In this document: positions 26,697 to 35,521 of the stretch, piece after piece
Layout of the letters: each line of letters opens with the position of its first letter
Numbering within the stretch: position 1 is the stretch's first letter
NCBI GenBank assembly: GCA_017643925.1
Contig: JAEPML010000005.1
Span: 124,001 to 188,000 of the forward strand
DNA from: Roseibium sp.
Lineage (GTDB): Bacteria > Pseudomonadota > Alphaproteobacteria > Rhizobiales > Stappiaceae
Direction: 5' to 3'
Length of the DNA stretch: 64,000 nt
Made by a program: the position numbers and the translations under genes
The notes under the pieces: generated by a model
Told to the model about the DNA's origin: nothing
The model's input: only the letters and a program-made list of their open reading frames with translations
The model's database searches: none

Positions 26697-26822
26697 TCAG
26701 ACCGTGAAGATCTTCCACACACGCCGATCACACGGATAACCCGCCGTATATCGGTTCACCGGAGCGCCATCAGTGTCACGTGGCCGCTGAAAGCGCATTC
26801 CATGTGGTCCCCCCCAATCCAA
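26697..26822 (-). CDS. Candidate 41-residue micro-ORF A
   Basis: TTG at 26822 has AGGAG 6 bases upstream; an in-frame ATG follows at 26798. The peptide begins MDWGGPHGMRFQRPR and is rich in Arg, Asp and aromatic residues (ending RRVWKIFTV). It stops 23 bases before micro-ORF B. A second frame (ATG 26863, stop 26756, 35 residues) overlaps it and also looks open, so the coding assignment is uncertain. Not a family I recognise. Confidence 0.35.
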   Translation of the reverse strand: MDWGGPHGMRFQRPRDTDGAPVNRYTAGYPCDRRVWKIFTV

Positions 26823-27144
26823 GACCTGCTCCTGTAAACAAGAACCGGCTCCAACCGGGGCATGGACTACCGAGAACTCCAGTTTAGCAACCCGCTTACC
26901 AGGGCGGAACCTGTCTGGCTCAGTAGTTGATATGATATTCCCTGGATATTTACTTGCCGTCTACTGGGCATTTTACTTTTCAACATCTGCGGAATCTATG
27001 TTGAAAAGCTGTGAATAAACAGCTAAGTATCTGATTTTAGAGATTTCATCCCTTCAACCGCATCGATTTATTGCATTGCAATACTTAATTTACATGACTC
27101 TCGAAAGAAAATGGAGTAATGCGCAATCCGCCGGAAAACGGACC
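26823..27144. other. Leader of the micro-ORF transcript and AT-rich promoter region
   Basis: Between the 27145 gene and micro-ORF A there is no long frame. The first part (about 26930-27115) is AT-rich and probably holds a minus-strand promoter. The part nearer the micro-ORFs can form several helices on the minus strand, for instance CCGG-TTGGAG-CCGG near 26844-26857. Confidence 0.35.
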
Positions 27145-27438
27145 TCAATTCATCCCAGCCGGCAATGACGCTGTCGTCACAGCCGCAAAGAGCTCACGCA
27201 CCCGTGCCAGGATCGCGTCGCGGGCCTCTGCGCTCATGTCCGGATTGGACGCAAAAATCAGTTCCACATCCGCCTCGCAGGCATTCAACCCTTCTGCAAG
27301 GAAACCTTGAGGATCTGGTGTTGATTGTGCCGCGAGCAGCACCACGCGCCCCAGAATGACATCTGTTGCATGCGACTGCGCCTGCAGTTGGCGAAACAGG
27401 TTGGACTGGGAGAGCTGTTTGTCAAATTCGCTGGTCAT
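27145..27438 (-). CDS. Small hypothetical protein
   Basis: A 97-residue, mostly helical, acidic protein (MTSEFDKQLSQSNLFRQLQA start; EGLNACEADVELIFASN and AEARDAILARVRELF in the second half). No signal peptide, membrane helix or known motif is seen. ATG 27438 has only a distant AGGAA; a TTG 13 codons earlier is possible. Function unknown. Confidence 0.55.
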   Translation of the reverse strand: MTSEFDKQLSQSNLFRQLQAQSHATDVILGRVVLLAAQSTPDPQGFLAEGLNACEADVELIFASNPDMSAEARDAILARVRELFAAVTTASLPAGMN

Positions 27439-27726
27439 TGGGTCTCGTGCGTTCCTGAAGGGGCTGTTAAGTTCCAAGCATTGCGGTGCTTAGTTGGGGA
27501 GCTGTCAAGAAAACGCAACCATCAAGTGAAGAATAGCAATTCGAAACAGCTGATTTTCAGTCCTTGAGCCAAATACCCAATCTGCCAATTTACCAATCCG
27601 GCTGTCTCAAGTACTGTATATCAATGGTGAACCATTCCAGGATCGCCGAACTGCCAAGACGTGTTTCTGACATCTGCAACCAGACGTATTAATCGGGAGG
27701 TTCCCGGTCAACCGCAGGCATGAGCA

Positions 27727-28461
27727 ATGCGAAATAGTCCAGCTTCCGTGGCCTTTTACCAACGCCTCGCGCCCGGTTTTGTCAGGGGCTGGATCGCTGC
27801 GTTCGTGCTGCTGCAGTTTTCAACGGCCTCCGCACAGTCAACGCGGGGCCTGACTTTTTCAACCCTTGAGGCGATCGAGAGTTCACAGCTGGGCATTGCC
27901 CCGCTGACACGCGCCTATGAAACACTTGGAATGCAGTTCAACGTCGAATTCAACAACAGCAAGAGATCGCTGATCCTGTCATCGAGTGGCGTGACCGATG
28001 GCGAACTGGTCAGAATTCAAGGATTGGAAGCGCGCTACCCCTCGCTCATCCGGATCGATGTTCCGATTGCCTATCTGAATGCGGCCATCTTCGTAAGGTC
28101 GGACGCGGATCCGGAGATGACACCGGAAACACTCTCCACCCGGCAGGTCGGACGTATGACCGGTGTTGTTTTCACGGAAAAATTCACCCGGGATTTCGAC
28201 AATGTCTGGGTCGCTGACAACCACGAGGAATTGTTCAGTCTCCTGGCACAGGGCAAGCTTGATGCCGTCGTCGCCAGTGTCTTTGCGGGTGAAAGAACAA
28301 CCAGGAAACTGGCGCTCGACAATATAAGGACACTCGGCGACGCGTTTCGGGCCGAGCCCCTCTATCATTACCTTCATGAGAAGAACAGGGACCTTGCCCC
28401 CGAAATCGAGGCGGTCCTGAGGGAAATGAAGCTGCGGGGCGAACTTGACGATTTGATGTGA
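27727..28461 (+). CDS. Exported solute-binding-protein-like protein
   Basis: The N-terminal hydrophobic segment (GWIAAFVLLQFSTASAQS, residues 21-38) looks like a signal peptide with cleavage after Ala-Ser-Ala. The rest resembles a reduced family 3 solute-binding fold: EAIESSQLGIAPLTRAYETL, DVPIAYLNAAIFVRSD and LFSLLAQGKLDAVVASVFAG. At 244 residues it is short but within range. No transporter genes are adjacent. Ligand unknown; it may serve in sensing. Confidence 0.7.
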   Translation: MRNSPASVAFYQRLAPGFVRGWIAAFVLLQFSTASAQSTRGLTFSTLEAIESSQLGIAPLTRAYETLGMQFNVEFNNSKRSLILSSSGVTDGELVRIQGLEARYPSLIRIDVPIAYLNAAIFVRSDADPEMTPETLSTRQVGRMTGVVFTEKFTRDFDNVWVADNHEELFSLLAQGKLDAVVASVFAGERTTRKLALDNIRTLGDAFRAEPLYHYLHEKNRDLAPEIEAVLREMKLRGELDDLM

Positions 28462-28644
28462 GGTCTGGCTGGCAGGATCATCAGCCGTCAATGCCCGCCT
28501 TGCCCCCTCGCCGACATCGCAACTCTCCGCCAGTCTCCGGACAATCCATGAAAGCGCGCGCCTGACGCGCCCGGTCCTTTGACGGCTGAAGGTGTTTTCG
28601 CAAAAGGCCTTTCCAGAGACCACTTTTGCCGTCAAGGTGTCGCC

Positions 28645-29364
28645 ATGAGTGCCATGTTTGAAGAATTGGACTACGCCCCGACACCGATCGGTGCGATTTC
28701 CCTGCGCCGGCGACACATTCTTGCGCTGAAGACCGATGTGATCGAAATCCTGCTTGGTGAAGAACACCTGATGTCGAGCCTGTTCACCGCATCTGAAGTT
28801 GCGCTTGCAGATGCAGGTCTTCGTGCCCTGGAAGGCGAAAACCTCGAGATCCTGATCGGAGGCCTCGGCCTTGGCTACACCGCACAGGCCGCCTTGGCCC
28901 ATGAAGCCGTCTCAAGGCTTACGGTCGTGGACCTCCTGGAACCTGTCATCCGCTGGCACCGGGAAGGCCTGGTGCCGATGAAAACCGAGCTCGCCGACGA
29001 TCCGCGCTGCCAACTCGTTCAGGGTGATTTCTTTGGCCTGGCCGCGTCCGAAGACGGCTTTGATTCAACTCACCCGGCCCGGCAGTATGACGCCATCCTG
29101 ATCGACATTGACCATACGCCGGACCGCCTGCTGCATGGTGGTTCGAAAGGGTTTTACACAACGGAAGGCTTCCACAAATTGCAACGCTTCCTGAAACCGG
29201 GCGGTGTCATGGGCCTGTGGTCCGATGAAGCGCCGGATGCGGCGATCACCGCACGGCTCGCGACGGCCTTCAAGGAGGCCTGGGCTGAACCGGTCGTCTT
29301 CCCCAATCCCCTGCAGGACGGGCGCGAGGTCACGCAGGCCGTCTATCTCGGCAGGAAGGGGTGA
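28645..29364 (+). CDS. Spermidine-synthase-like methyltransferase-fold protein
   Basis: A 239-residue Rossmann-fold protein. ILIGGLGLGYTAQAAL near residue 70 is the glycine-rich cofactor loop, TVVDLLEPVIRWH carries the acidic residue after strand 2, and AILIDIDHTPDRLL follows. These are features of the spermidine synthase superfamily, but the aminopropyl-transfer signature is not complete, so it may be a different methyltransferase or aminopropyltransferase. AAGGTG just upstream of the ATG sets the start. Confidence 0.75.
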   Translation: MSAMFEELDYAPTPIGAISLRRRHILALKTDVIEILLGEEHLMSSLFTASEVALADAGLRALEGENLEILIGGLGLGYTAQAALAHEAVSRLTVVDLLEPVIRWHREGLVPMKTELADDPRCQLVQGDFFGLAASEDGFDSTHPARQYDAILIDIDHTPDRLLHGGSKGFYTTEGFHKLQRFLKPGGVMGLWSDEAPDAAITARLATAFKEAWAEPVVFPNPLQDGREVTQAVYLGRKG

Positions 29365-29492
29365 TCGTCTCGCGCGCTGTATATTGCGATGCCCGAATTT
29401 CGGAACCTGGCCACCCCGAGACAATAAAACACGATGATCGAGACCGGCTGCGGCTCTGCCGCAAGTGCCAGACCTGTCCAAGTACGCGCCAG

Positions 29493-29822
29493 CTAGGACG
29501 CGAGTGAACGGGCAAGGCTGGAAGGTCCGCAGCGCTCACCTTCCTTTATGAGTGCGTTCAGGTTTGACAGCGCAGCCTGCCTGAGCTTTTCGGCCTCCTT
29601 TAGGCCATATCCGGATACAGAAATCTCGTCCGTAAGTGCAGCCAGCTGTTCGCAGTCGGCAAGCAGCTTCTTGGACATAGTCAGATAGGCACCATCAACA
29701 TTTATCCAGCGATGGGTATTTTGAATGTGTGTTCTGGCGTTCCTTGCCAACTGTCTCCCTGAAGAGGAATTCACATCCCGGATCTCGTCGCGCAGCCACT
29801 CCAGATACGTCGTATTGATCAC
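29493..29822 (-). CDS. Small hypothetical protein
   Basis: A 109-residue helical protein (MINTTYLEWLRDEIRDVNSS start, LLADCEQLAALTDEI in the middle). The GTG start at 29822 has AGGAG 8 bases upstream, a good binding site. No recognised domain or membrane segment. Function unknown. Confidence 0.6.
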   Translation of the reverse strand: MINTTYLEWLRDEIRDVNSSSGRQLARNARTHIQNTHRWINVDGAYLTMSKKLLADCEQLAALTDEISVSGYGLKEAEKLRQAALSNLNALIKEGERCGPSSLARSLAS

Positions 29823-30045
29823 TTGTTCGTCTCCTTGGCCAGACGCCCTTCCGCCCGCAAACGGAAGCTACAAAGCGGTAGGGATATGATCGTGAAATCG
29901 CGCCTCGAGCGTCTTGGAGGAGGCATCACGCGAGAATGTCTGCCAGGACGCCCAGTGAAGTTGCGCGCTACGCAACAACGCACGCATATCACTTCGCCGG
30001 ATCAAAAATCCGCTGCTGCGAAGACCATCATTTTTGGGAAGAAAC

Positions 30046-30120
30046 TGGCTGGGGTGGCAGGATTCGAACCTGCGCATGGCGGTACCAAAAACCGCTGCCT
30101 TACCGCTTGGCTACACCCCA
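30046..30120 (-). tRNA. tRNA-Gln (anticodon TTG)
   Basis: The minus strand folds as a tRNA: acceptor TGGGGTG/CACCCCA, anticodon stem GCGGT/ACCGC with loop TTTTGGT, and T arm CAGGTTCGAATCCTG. The discriminator is G and the CCA end is encoded. Confidence 0.95.
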
Positions 30121-30457
30121 AGGCCGTGGGAACGCTGTATAGCGATGTCGTTTCAGAAGCGCAAGCCTCCCACCCCCCAAAGTTTTTGTCATCTCGGGCG
30201 GTTTTCCCCAGAAGCGTTTTATCTGCCGTGGCTGGGCTCCGATTTCGTGAAATCGCCGGCTGTCCGGACGTGAGATTTCCACGCATCGCCGTGGGTGTGC
30301 GGGCCTTATCTTCCTGATGTTGTTCACAGTTTCAAAAAAACATACGGTCGCCGAGCAAATTGCTTGCGGGATCAGGCCTGCTTTGCTAAATGACCCTCCA
30401 CACAGCGCGGCCTTGCCACGCTGTTCCCGATGGGTTTAGCTTGAACCCAACAAGTGT
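30121..30457. other. Intergenic region between the two tRNA genes
   Basis: About 340 bases with no convincing gene. It must hold promoters for both divergent tRNAs. A perfect repeat GATTTC-GT-GAAATC lies at 30240-30253. I found no copy of either tRNA 3' end that would mark an integration site. Confidence 0.4.
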
Positions 30458-30534
30458 CGGAGTGTAGCGCAGCCTGGTAGCGCACCTCGTTCGGGACGAG
30501 GGGGTCGGAGGTTCGAATCCTCTCACTCCGACCA
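30458..30534 (+). tRNA. tRNA-Pro (anticodon CGG)
   Basis: Acceptor CGGAGTG/CACTCCG, anticodon stem CCTCG/CGAGG with loop TTCGGGA, and T arm GGAGGTTCGAATCCTCT. Discriminator A and encoded CCA. A T-rich stretch (ATTTTCTTCTTTT) follows immediately and may end the transcript. Confidence 0.95.
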
Positions 30535-30792
30535 TTTTCTTCTTTTGCCTCAGCATTGATTAAAAACGGTTTTCGCGCCGCACAGTTTCGCGTCGAGTCT
30601 TTATTGCGAGACCAGTGATTGGCCAATGTTTGAGCTCCATTGCATTGGCCACTGCACGTCCCGAACTCAAAACTTCCAGTCTCTTGACAGCATTGCGCCT
30701 CCCTTTCCGATGCGCGACTGGTCGGAGATGGGATCCAGTGGTTGACCTTCGTGATTGGTCCCGAGTTCGTGCACTCCCTGCTTGAGCCGGGG

Positions 30793-31446
30793 CTACACAA
30801 TCGACTGCCCTGTGTCCTGCCAGTCGGACAGGAACTGTGCGAGCCCGTTCTGCGTCAGTGGGTGCTCGGCAAGCTTTCGGATCACGCCGGGCGGAACCGT
30901 CGCCACATCCGCACCTGCCAGGGCGGCCTGGGTCACGTGGTTTGCGCTGCGTATGGAGGCGGCGAGTATCCTGGTTTCAAAGTCGTAGTTGTTGTAGATC
31001 GTTCGAATATCACCCAGAAGATGGGACCCTTCCAGATTGATATCGTCGAGCCGACCGATGAAGGGGGAGACATAGGTTGCCCCAGCCTTTGCCGCCAACA
31101 AGGCCTGGTTGGCTGAAAAGCAGAGGGTAACGTTCGTCCTGATGCCCTTTTGCCTGAAGTGCCTGCAGGCCCGAAGTCCATCAAGGGTCAGCGGCAGCTT
31201 TACCACCACGTTTTCCGCAATGCCGGCAAGGCGCTCACCTTCCAAGATCATCCCTTCAGTGTCGACAGCAGAGACCTCCGCCGATACAGGCATATCGGTC
31301 AGGCCACAAATCTCGGTAATCACTTCAAGAAAATCCCGTCCGGATTTTGCAACAAGGCTCGGGTTGGTGGTGACGCCGTCCAGAAAACCGGTATCGAGCA
31401 GGTCTTTGATGTCACCAACGTCGGCCGTATCTACAAAAAATTTCAT
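30793..31446 (-). CDS. Transaldolase / fructose-6-phosphate aldolase-like (TalC/Fsa) protein
   Basis: A 217-residue TIM-barrel aldolase of the small transaldolase group. [20 protein letters not shown] and [13 protein letters not shown] are diagnostic; the Schiff-base Lys is K83 in VVKLPLT, and [20 protein letters not shown] follows. It either moves dihydroxyacetone units or reversibly cleaves fructose 6-phosphate. It lies 83 bases downstream of frcK on the same strand and is probably the last gene of the fructose-type operon, which fits fructose use. AGGGAAG precedes the ATG. Confidence 0.92.
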   Translation of the reverse strand: MKFFVDTADVGDIKDLLDTGFLDGVTTNPSLVAKSGRDFLEVITEICGLTDMPVSAEVSAVDTEGMILEGERLAGIAENVVVKLPLTLDGLRACRHFRQKGIRTNVTLCFSANQALLAAKAGATYVSPFIGRLDDINLEGSHLLGDIRTIYNNYDFETRILAASIRSANHVTQAALAGADVATVPPGVIRKLAEHPLTQNGLAQFLSDWQDTGQSIV

Positions 31447-31529
31447 GTTGCTTCCCTGTTGTCAGCAGTTATCTGGCCCAACGGACACCTAAGCCCGCGG
31501 ACCGGTTTCCAGTTCAGTTAAAGGTGTAT

Positions 31530-32213
31530 TCAGAAGGCGTAGCGAACCCCGAACTCCGTGTAGTTCTGGGTCAGCAGCAAATCGGCCTTGTGGCTTTCCC
31601 GCGCGACCAAGACTGCGTTTGGCAGATCATTCTCTGTTACCTTGCGCAAGGCGGTATCCGGCTCCAGCCCATGCTTGCTCCAGCGCTGCAGCAACCTGCT
31701 TCGAAGCGCGCTCATGGACGGGCATACAAAAACGGTCACGGCAAAAAGTTCGCGCAGCGACGTCCACGGATTCCGGTCGAGAAGAAGATAGTTGCCTTCA
31801 ACGACAATGACTGACGTCTCCGGATGAATGGCAATTGCATTGGCAATCGCCAGGTCCAGGTGACGGTCGAAACTGGGGTGGAACGTTTCCCGCGTTGCCG
31901 TCGCAAGTCGTCTGACAGCATCGCAGAAACCCGCAGCATTGAAGCTTTCCGGCGCTCCCTTTCGGGCAAGCAGGCCACGCGATTCCAGAATACGGTTGTC
32001 GAGGTGGTATCCATCCATGGGAAGCAGGGCGGCTCTGGCAACAGTGTGGCGAGAGCCGCGGTTGAGGTTTTGAACCACGGCTTCCGCGAGGGTCGACTTG
32101 CCCGAAGCCGGTGGTCCTGCGACGCCGACGATCGTGCGTGCGCCATCACGCATCCGGCTTTCAACCAGGTCACTCACAAGGTCGACATCCCGCTCCATGG
32201 AAGACGTGATCAT
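31530..32213 (-). CDS. frcK: Sugar/nucleoside kinase-like P-loop protein, FrcK-like
   Basis: A 227-residue P-loop kinase of the uridine kinase/phosphoribulokinase group: GVAGPPASGKSTLAEAV near residue 29, PMDGYHLDN as the substrate Asp motif and VIVVEGNYLLLDRNPW. In rhizobial frc loci a kinase of this group follows the ABC genes. Its ATG overlaps the frcA stop by 4 bases (ATGA), so the two are translationally coupled. Likely role is phosphorylation of the imported sugar; this is inferred from gene order. Confidence 0.82.
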   Translation of the reverse strand: MITSSMERDVDLVSDLVESRMRDGARTIVGVAGPPASGKSTLAEAVVQNLNRGSRHTVARAALLPMDGYHLDNRILESRGLLARKGAPESFNAAGFCDAVRRLATATRETFHPSFDRHLDLAIANAIAIHPETSVIVVEGNYLLLDRNPWTSLRELFAVTVFVCPSMSALRSRLLQRWSKHGLEPDTALRKVTENDLPNAVLVARESHKADLLLTQNYTEFGVRYAF

Positions 32214-32998
32214 GCGGCAACACCCAGGTCAGCCGGTTTCATCGCCCCCGTCATGAGTGCAACGGCATCAGACATTGAACAGTCATCCGGCTTGACCGTG
32301 CAGAGCCGTTTCCCCAGACGATGAATATGGATGCGGTCGGCGACCTCGAAAACATGCGGCATGTTGTGACTGATCAGGATGATCGGGATGCCACGCGCTT
32401 TCACATCCTGAATGAGTTCCAGAACCCGGCGACTTTCCTTGACGCCAAGCGCGGCGGTCGGTTCGTCCATGATGATGAATTTCGACGCGAAGGCCGCCGC
32501 TCTGGCAACAGCCACCCCCTGTCTTTGACCGCCCGAGAGAGTTTCGACCGTCTGGTTGATCGACTGCACGGTCATCAGCCCGAGTTCGGTGAGCTTGTCT
32601 CGCGCAAACTTTTCCATCGCGGGTCGATCGAGTTGACGAAGAAACCTGCCCATGAAACCGGGCTTTCTGATTTCCCGGCCCATGAACATGTTGTCGGTGA
32701 TCGACAAGGCGGGAGACATGGCCAACGTCTGATAGACGATTTCGATGCCCATGCCACGTGCCTGTATCGGCGACGTGAACCTGACCGGTTTGCCGTCGAT
32801 CAGAATCTCGCCCTCATCCGGGACCGTGGCACCGCAAATCGCTTTCACGATTGACGACTTTCCGGCGCCATTGTCCCCGATTACAGCCAGGATCTCCCCC
32901 TGTCGAAGTTCGAAATCCGAGTGATCAATCGCCGTGACGTGGCCATAGCGTTTGACAATGCCGCGACCTTGCACGACTGGAACATTGCTGGACATCAT
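32210..32998 (-). CDS. frcA: Sugar ABC transporter ATP-binding protein, FrcA-like
   Basis: A single ABC domain of 262 residues: Walker A GDNGAGKSS, signature TLSGGQRQGVAVAR and Walker B KFIIMDEPTAALG. Most CUT2 family ATPases are doubled (about 500 residues); the single-domain form is typical of FrcA. The ATG overlaps the permease stop in ATGA, and its own stop overlaps frcK in the same way. The same frame runs far upstream through frcC out of phase, which is not coding. Confidence 0.93.
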   Translation of the reverse strand: MMSSNVPVVQGRGIVKRYGHVTAIDHSDFELRQGEILAVIGDNGAGKSSIVKAICGATVPDEGEILIDGKPVRFTSPIQARGMGIEIVYQTLAMSPALSITDNMFMGREIRKPGFMGRFLRQLDRPAMEKFARDKLTELGLMTVQSINQTVETLSGGQRQGVAVARAAAFASKFIIMDEPTAALGVKESRRVLELIQDVKARGIPIILISHNMPHVFEVADRIHIHRLGKRLCTVKPDDCSMSDAVALMTGAMKPADLGVAA

Positions 32999-34065
32999 GC
33001 CGATACCTTTCTGATCCACTGGTCGGCCGCCACAGCGGCGATGATGAGAAGTCCGATGAGAAGAAACGTCCATTGCGCGTCGGCGCCCATGAGCCTGAGT
33101 CCCAGGGTAAAGACCCCGACAATGAGCGCACCGAAGAGCGATCCGAGGATCGACCCGCGCCCACCAAAGAGCGAGATGCCGCCAATCACCACGGCGGTGA
33201 TGCTTTCTATGTTGGCAAGCTGGCCGGACGTCGGCGACACGGAGCCGATGCGTCCGATCAGAGCCCAGCCGGCAAAGGCGCAGATGAGTCCAGACAGCAT
33301 GTAGACGGACATCAGGGTCTTGTGGACATCGACTCCCGACAGGTCCGCGGCTTCCGGGTCGTCGCCAACCGCGTAGACATGCCGCCCCCATGCCGTGTGC
33401 CGAAGGGCATAGGCAAGCACAAGGATCAGGGCCAGCATGAACACAACGCCGACCGTGAAGACTGCACCTCCGACGACAAACTTGGATCCGAAAAACTGTA
33501 GGAAAGGTGCGTTGGCCTCGATGTCCTGAGACCGGATGGTCTCGTTCGCGGAATAGAGAAAGTTCGTCGCCAGAACGATCTGCCACATGCCGAGCGTCAC
33601 GATAAAGGGCGGCAGTTTCACCCTGCTGACCAACCATCCGTTCAATGCACCGATCAGGGTGCCACAGACCAGACCACAGGCGACTGACACAGGTGCCGGT
33701 ATGCCGTATCGAAACGTGAACTGCCCCATGATCACGGAGGAAAACACCATGATGGCGCCGACGCTGAGATCAATCCCGGCGGTCAGGATGATCAGGCTCT
33801 GGGCTGCCGCAACGATGCCCACGATCTGAACCTGCTGCAGGATCAGCGTCATGGCGAATGGCGAGAAGAATTTGGAACCGAGCAGCACACCGAATATTCC
33901 GATCGCGAGGACCAGGACAATCAGCGGCACAAGTGATGGATTGGCGTGCAGAAGATGCTGCACCTTGCCAAGGCCTCCGCGCCGATGATCCACGAACTCA
34001 GCAACCTCCTCCGAACGACTTGCCGCGGCCTCGAAATTGTCTGCCCCCTGGTTAGCTTCTGACAT
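32995..34065 (-). CDS. frcC: Sugar ABC transporter permease, FrcC-like (CUT2)
   Basis: A 356-residue inner membrane protein with about ten helices and the BPD_transp_2 character: AAAQSLIILTAGIDLSVGAI, INGWLVSRVKL-type loop and GISLFGGRGSILGSLFGALI, the last being the conserved C-terminal loop of ribose/fructose permeases. A charged N-terminal extension of about 40 residues is cytoplasmic. GGAGGGGGA precedes the ATG. It works with the FrcB binding protein and FrcA ATPase to import a sugar, probably fructose or a related monosaccharide. Confidence 0.93.
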   Translation of the reverse strand: MSEANQGADNFEAAASRSEEVAEFVDHRRGGLGKVQHLLHANPSLVPLIVLVLAIGIFGVLLGSKFFSPFAMTLILQQVQIVGIVAAAQSLIILTAGIDLSVGAIMVFSSVIMGQFTFRYGIPAPVSVACGLVCGTLIGALNGWLVSRVKLPPFIVTLGMWQIVLATNFLYSANETIRSQDIEANAPFLQFFGSKFVVGGAVFTVGVVFMLALILVLAYALRHTAWGRHVYAVGDDPEAADLSGVDVHKTLMSVYMLSGLICAFAGWALIGRIGSVSPTSGQLANIESITAVVIGGISLFGGRGSILGSLFGALIVGVFTLGLRLMGADAQWTFLLIGLLIIAAVAADQWIRKVSA

Positions 34066-34144
34066 GTCTCCCCCTCCGGCCGCCGGTCAAATTGACCTGG
34101 CACCGTGCGTCTCTCTGATGTTGATCTGGAATTGGGAATGGGGT

Positions 34145-34169
34145 GGGGAGGCGTTTGGCACGCCTCCCC
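34145..34169 (-). promoter_or_regulatory. Intercistronic mRNA hairpin between frcB and frcC
   Basis: Perfect 9-base stem GGGGAGGCG/CGCCTCCCC with a 7-base loop, 17 bases after the frcB stop. No T run follows. Hairpins here usually protect the binding-protein part of the mRNA and lower downstream expression. Confidence 0.7.
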
Positions 34170-34185
34170 GGGAAAGCGCATGAGG

Positions 34186-35202
34186 TCAGCCCCAGCAGAG
34201 CTCCAGCCCTTTTTCCACCGAGATCGACTCAACGCCGTCGACCGGCTTGTCGGTGATGAGGCCAACACCTGTGTCGAAGAAGTCCTTCCCTGGTGTTGTC
34301 TCCGGCTTCACGCCCGCATCCGCCCATTTCTTGACGGCTTCAACACCCAAGGATGCCATGAGCAAGGGATATTGCTGACTGGTGGCACCAATGACACCGG
34401 ACTTGACGTTCTGAACGCCCGGGCAACCGCCATCGACGGAAACCACGAGAACATCGTTCTCGCGGCCAATGGCCTTCAGGGCTTCATACGCACCTGCAGC
34501 CGCGGGTTCATTGATCGTGTAGACGACATTGATGTCTGCGTCCGTGGCCAGAAGGTTTTCCATGCCCTTGCGGCCACCTTCTTCGGAACCGTCCGACACG
34601 TCATGCCCAACGATGCGCGGGTCGGTCTCGTCTCCCCATTTGCCCGGGTCTCCCAGATCGATGCCAAAGCCGTCCAGGAAACCCTGGTTGCGAAGGACGC
34701 CGACTGTCGGCTGGGAGATATTGATGTTCAGCAGACCGATTTTGGCGTCTGCTGCGGCGTCACCCATCTTGCCCTTTGCCCATTGGCCGATGAGTTTGCC
34801 TGCAAGGTAGTTGTCCGTTGCAAATGTTGCGTCTGCCGTTTCGGCAGGATCGAGCGGAGTGTCGAGCGCGATTACCAGAAGTCCGGCATCGCGTGCCTGT
34901 TTGACAGCACCTCCGATGGAAGACGTGTCGGAGGCCGTCAGCAAGATGCCTTTGGCACCGTCAAGAATGCAGGTCTCGATCGCCTGCACCTGCGATTCAT
35001 GATCGCCGTCAAATTTGCCGGCAAAGGCTTTCAGGGTCAGCCCCATCTCTTCAGCCTTCGCTGTTGCCCCTTCCCTCATCTTTACAAAGAAAGGGTTGGT
35101 ATCGGTCTTGGTGATGAGACAGACGGTCGTATCCGCTGCGGCTGTGCCTCCAAGGCAGATCGAGGCCACGATCGCCGCGAGGCTGGTTTTCAGATAGTTC
35201 AT
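34186..35202 (-). CDS. frcB: Sugar ABC transporter substrate-binding protein, FrcB-like
   Basis: A 338-residue periplasmic protein with a signal peptide ([19 protein letters not shown], cleavage near AAA-DT). It belongs to the ribose/fructose-binding (peripla_BP_4) group: [46 protein letters not shown] and [21 protein letters not shown] just before ATG 35202 fixes the start; the frame is open 55 codons upstream. It is the first gene of frcBCAK and is divergent from a ROK regulator. Confidence 0.93.
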   Translation of the reverse strand: MNYLKTSLAAIVASICLGGTAAADTTVCLITKTDTNPFFVKMREGATAKAEEMGLTLKAFAGKFDGDHESQVQAIETCILDGAKGILLTASDTSSIGGAVKQARDAGLLVIALDTPLDPAETADATFATDNYLAGKLIGQWAKGKMGDAAADAKIGLLNINISQPTVGVLRNQGFLDGFGIDLGDPGKWGDETDPRIVGHDVSDGSEEGGRKGMENLLATDADINVVYTINEPAAAGAYEALKAIGRENDVLVVSVDGGCPGVQNVKSGVIGATSQQYPLLMASLGVEAVKKWADAGVKPETTPGKDFFDTGVGLITDKPVDGVESISVEKGLELCWG

Positions 35203-35521
35203 GGGTTCCTCCCAATTGCAAAAAGCAAGGGTTATCCGTTCGCTGTGCAGGACCTGCACACCGTCGGGACACTTGTGAAAAGGATTTGAGTTTCGGCTGT
35301 CGGCGCATTGCGCGGACAGCGTTGTTCTCCTGCTTTTCCTTTCGACGACCACGAAGCCGTCTGACAATTGAATAACTTCAATCGCGATCTGGAGTCAATA
35401 ATTAATTCGTTATGAATTAAGAATAGGTATCAGGGATACGGTATTGTGCTGTCGTGGCAACCAGTTCCTGTGCCAACAAAAAGCTTGCATTGTCGTCGTG
35501 ACCAGATGCACACACTATGGG
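35203..35521. other. Divergent promoter region of frcB and the ROK regulator
   Basis: About 320 bases without a gene, AT-rich around 35370-35430, containing the perfect palindrome at 35402-35420. It must hold the frcB promoter on the minus strand and the regulator promoter on the plus strand. Confidence 0.6.
35402..35420. promoter_or_regulatory. Candidate operator TTAATTC-n5-GAATTAA
   Basis: Perfect 7-base inverted repeat around GTTAT in the shared promoter region of frcB and the ROK regulator. Position and symmetry suit a dimeric repressor, most likely the adjacent ROK protein. No second copy was seen. Confidence 0.6.

Noticed and set aside
26553-26960. The 26.5-26.9 kb RNA as tmRNA, RNase P RNA or SRP RNA
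   Set aside because: The conserved sequences of those RNAs (tag-peptide frame, P4 core, SRP tetraloop region) were not found. A partial resemblance to 6S RNA (GGCGCTCCG) is too short to use.
29936-30142. Plus-strand frames with GGRIRTCAWRYQKPL over 30.05-30.12 kb
   Set aside because: They are antisense to the tRNA-Gln gene and have no independent coding signal.
30046-30534. tRNA genes as integration sites of a mobile element
   Set aside because: I looked for repeats of the tRNA 3' ends and for an integrase or phage genes nearby and saw none.
30372-30800. A 142-residue minus-strand frame with [15 protein letters not shown]
   Set aside because: It reads the reverse strand of the tRNA-Pro gene. 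This kind of peptide is a well-known false annotation antisense to tRNA-Pro.
32210-33637. A 475-residue version of FrcA with a long N-terminal extension
   Set aside because: The extra part lies out of frame inside frcC. The real start is the ATG at 32998 in the ATGA overlap.
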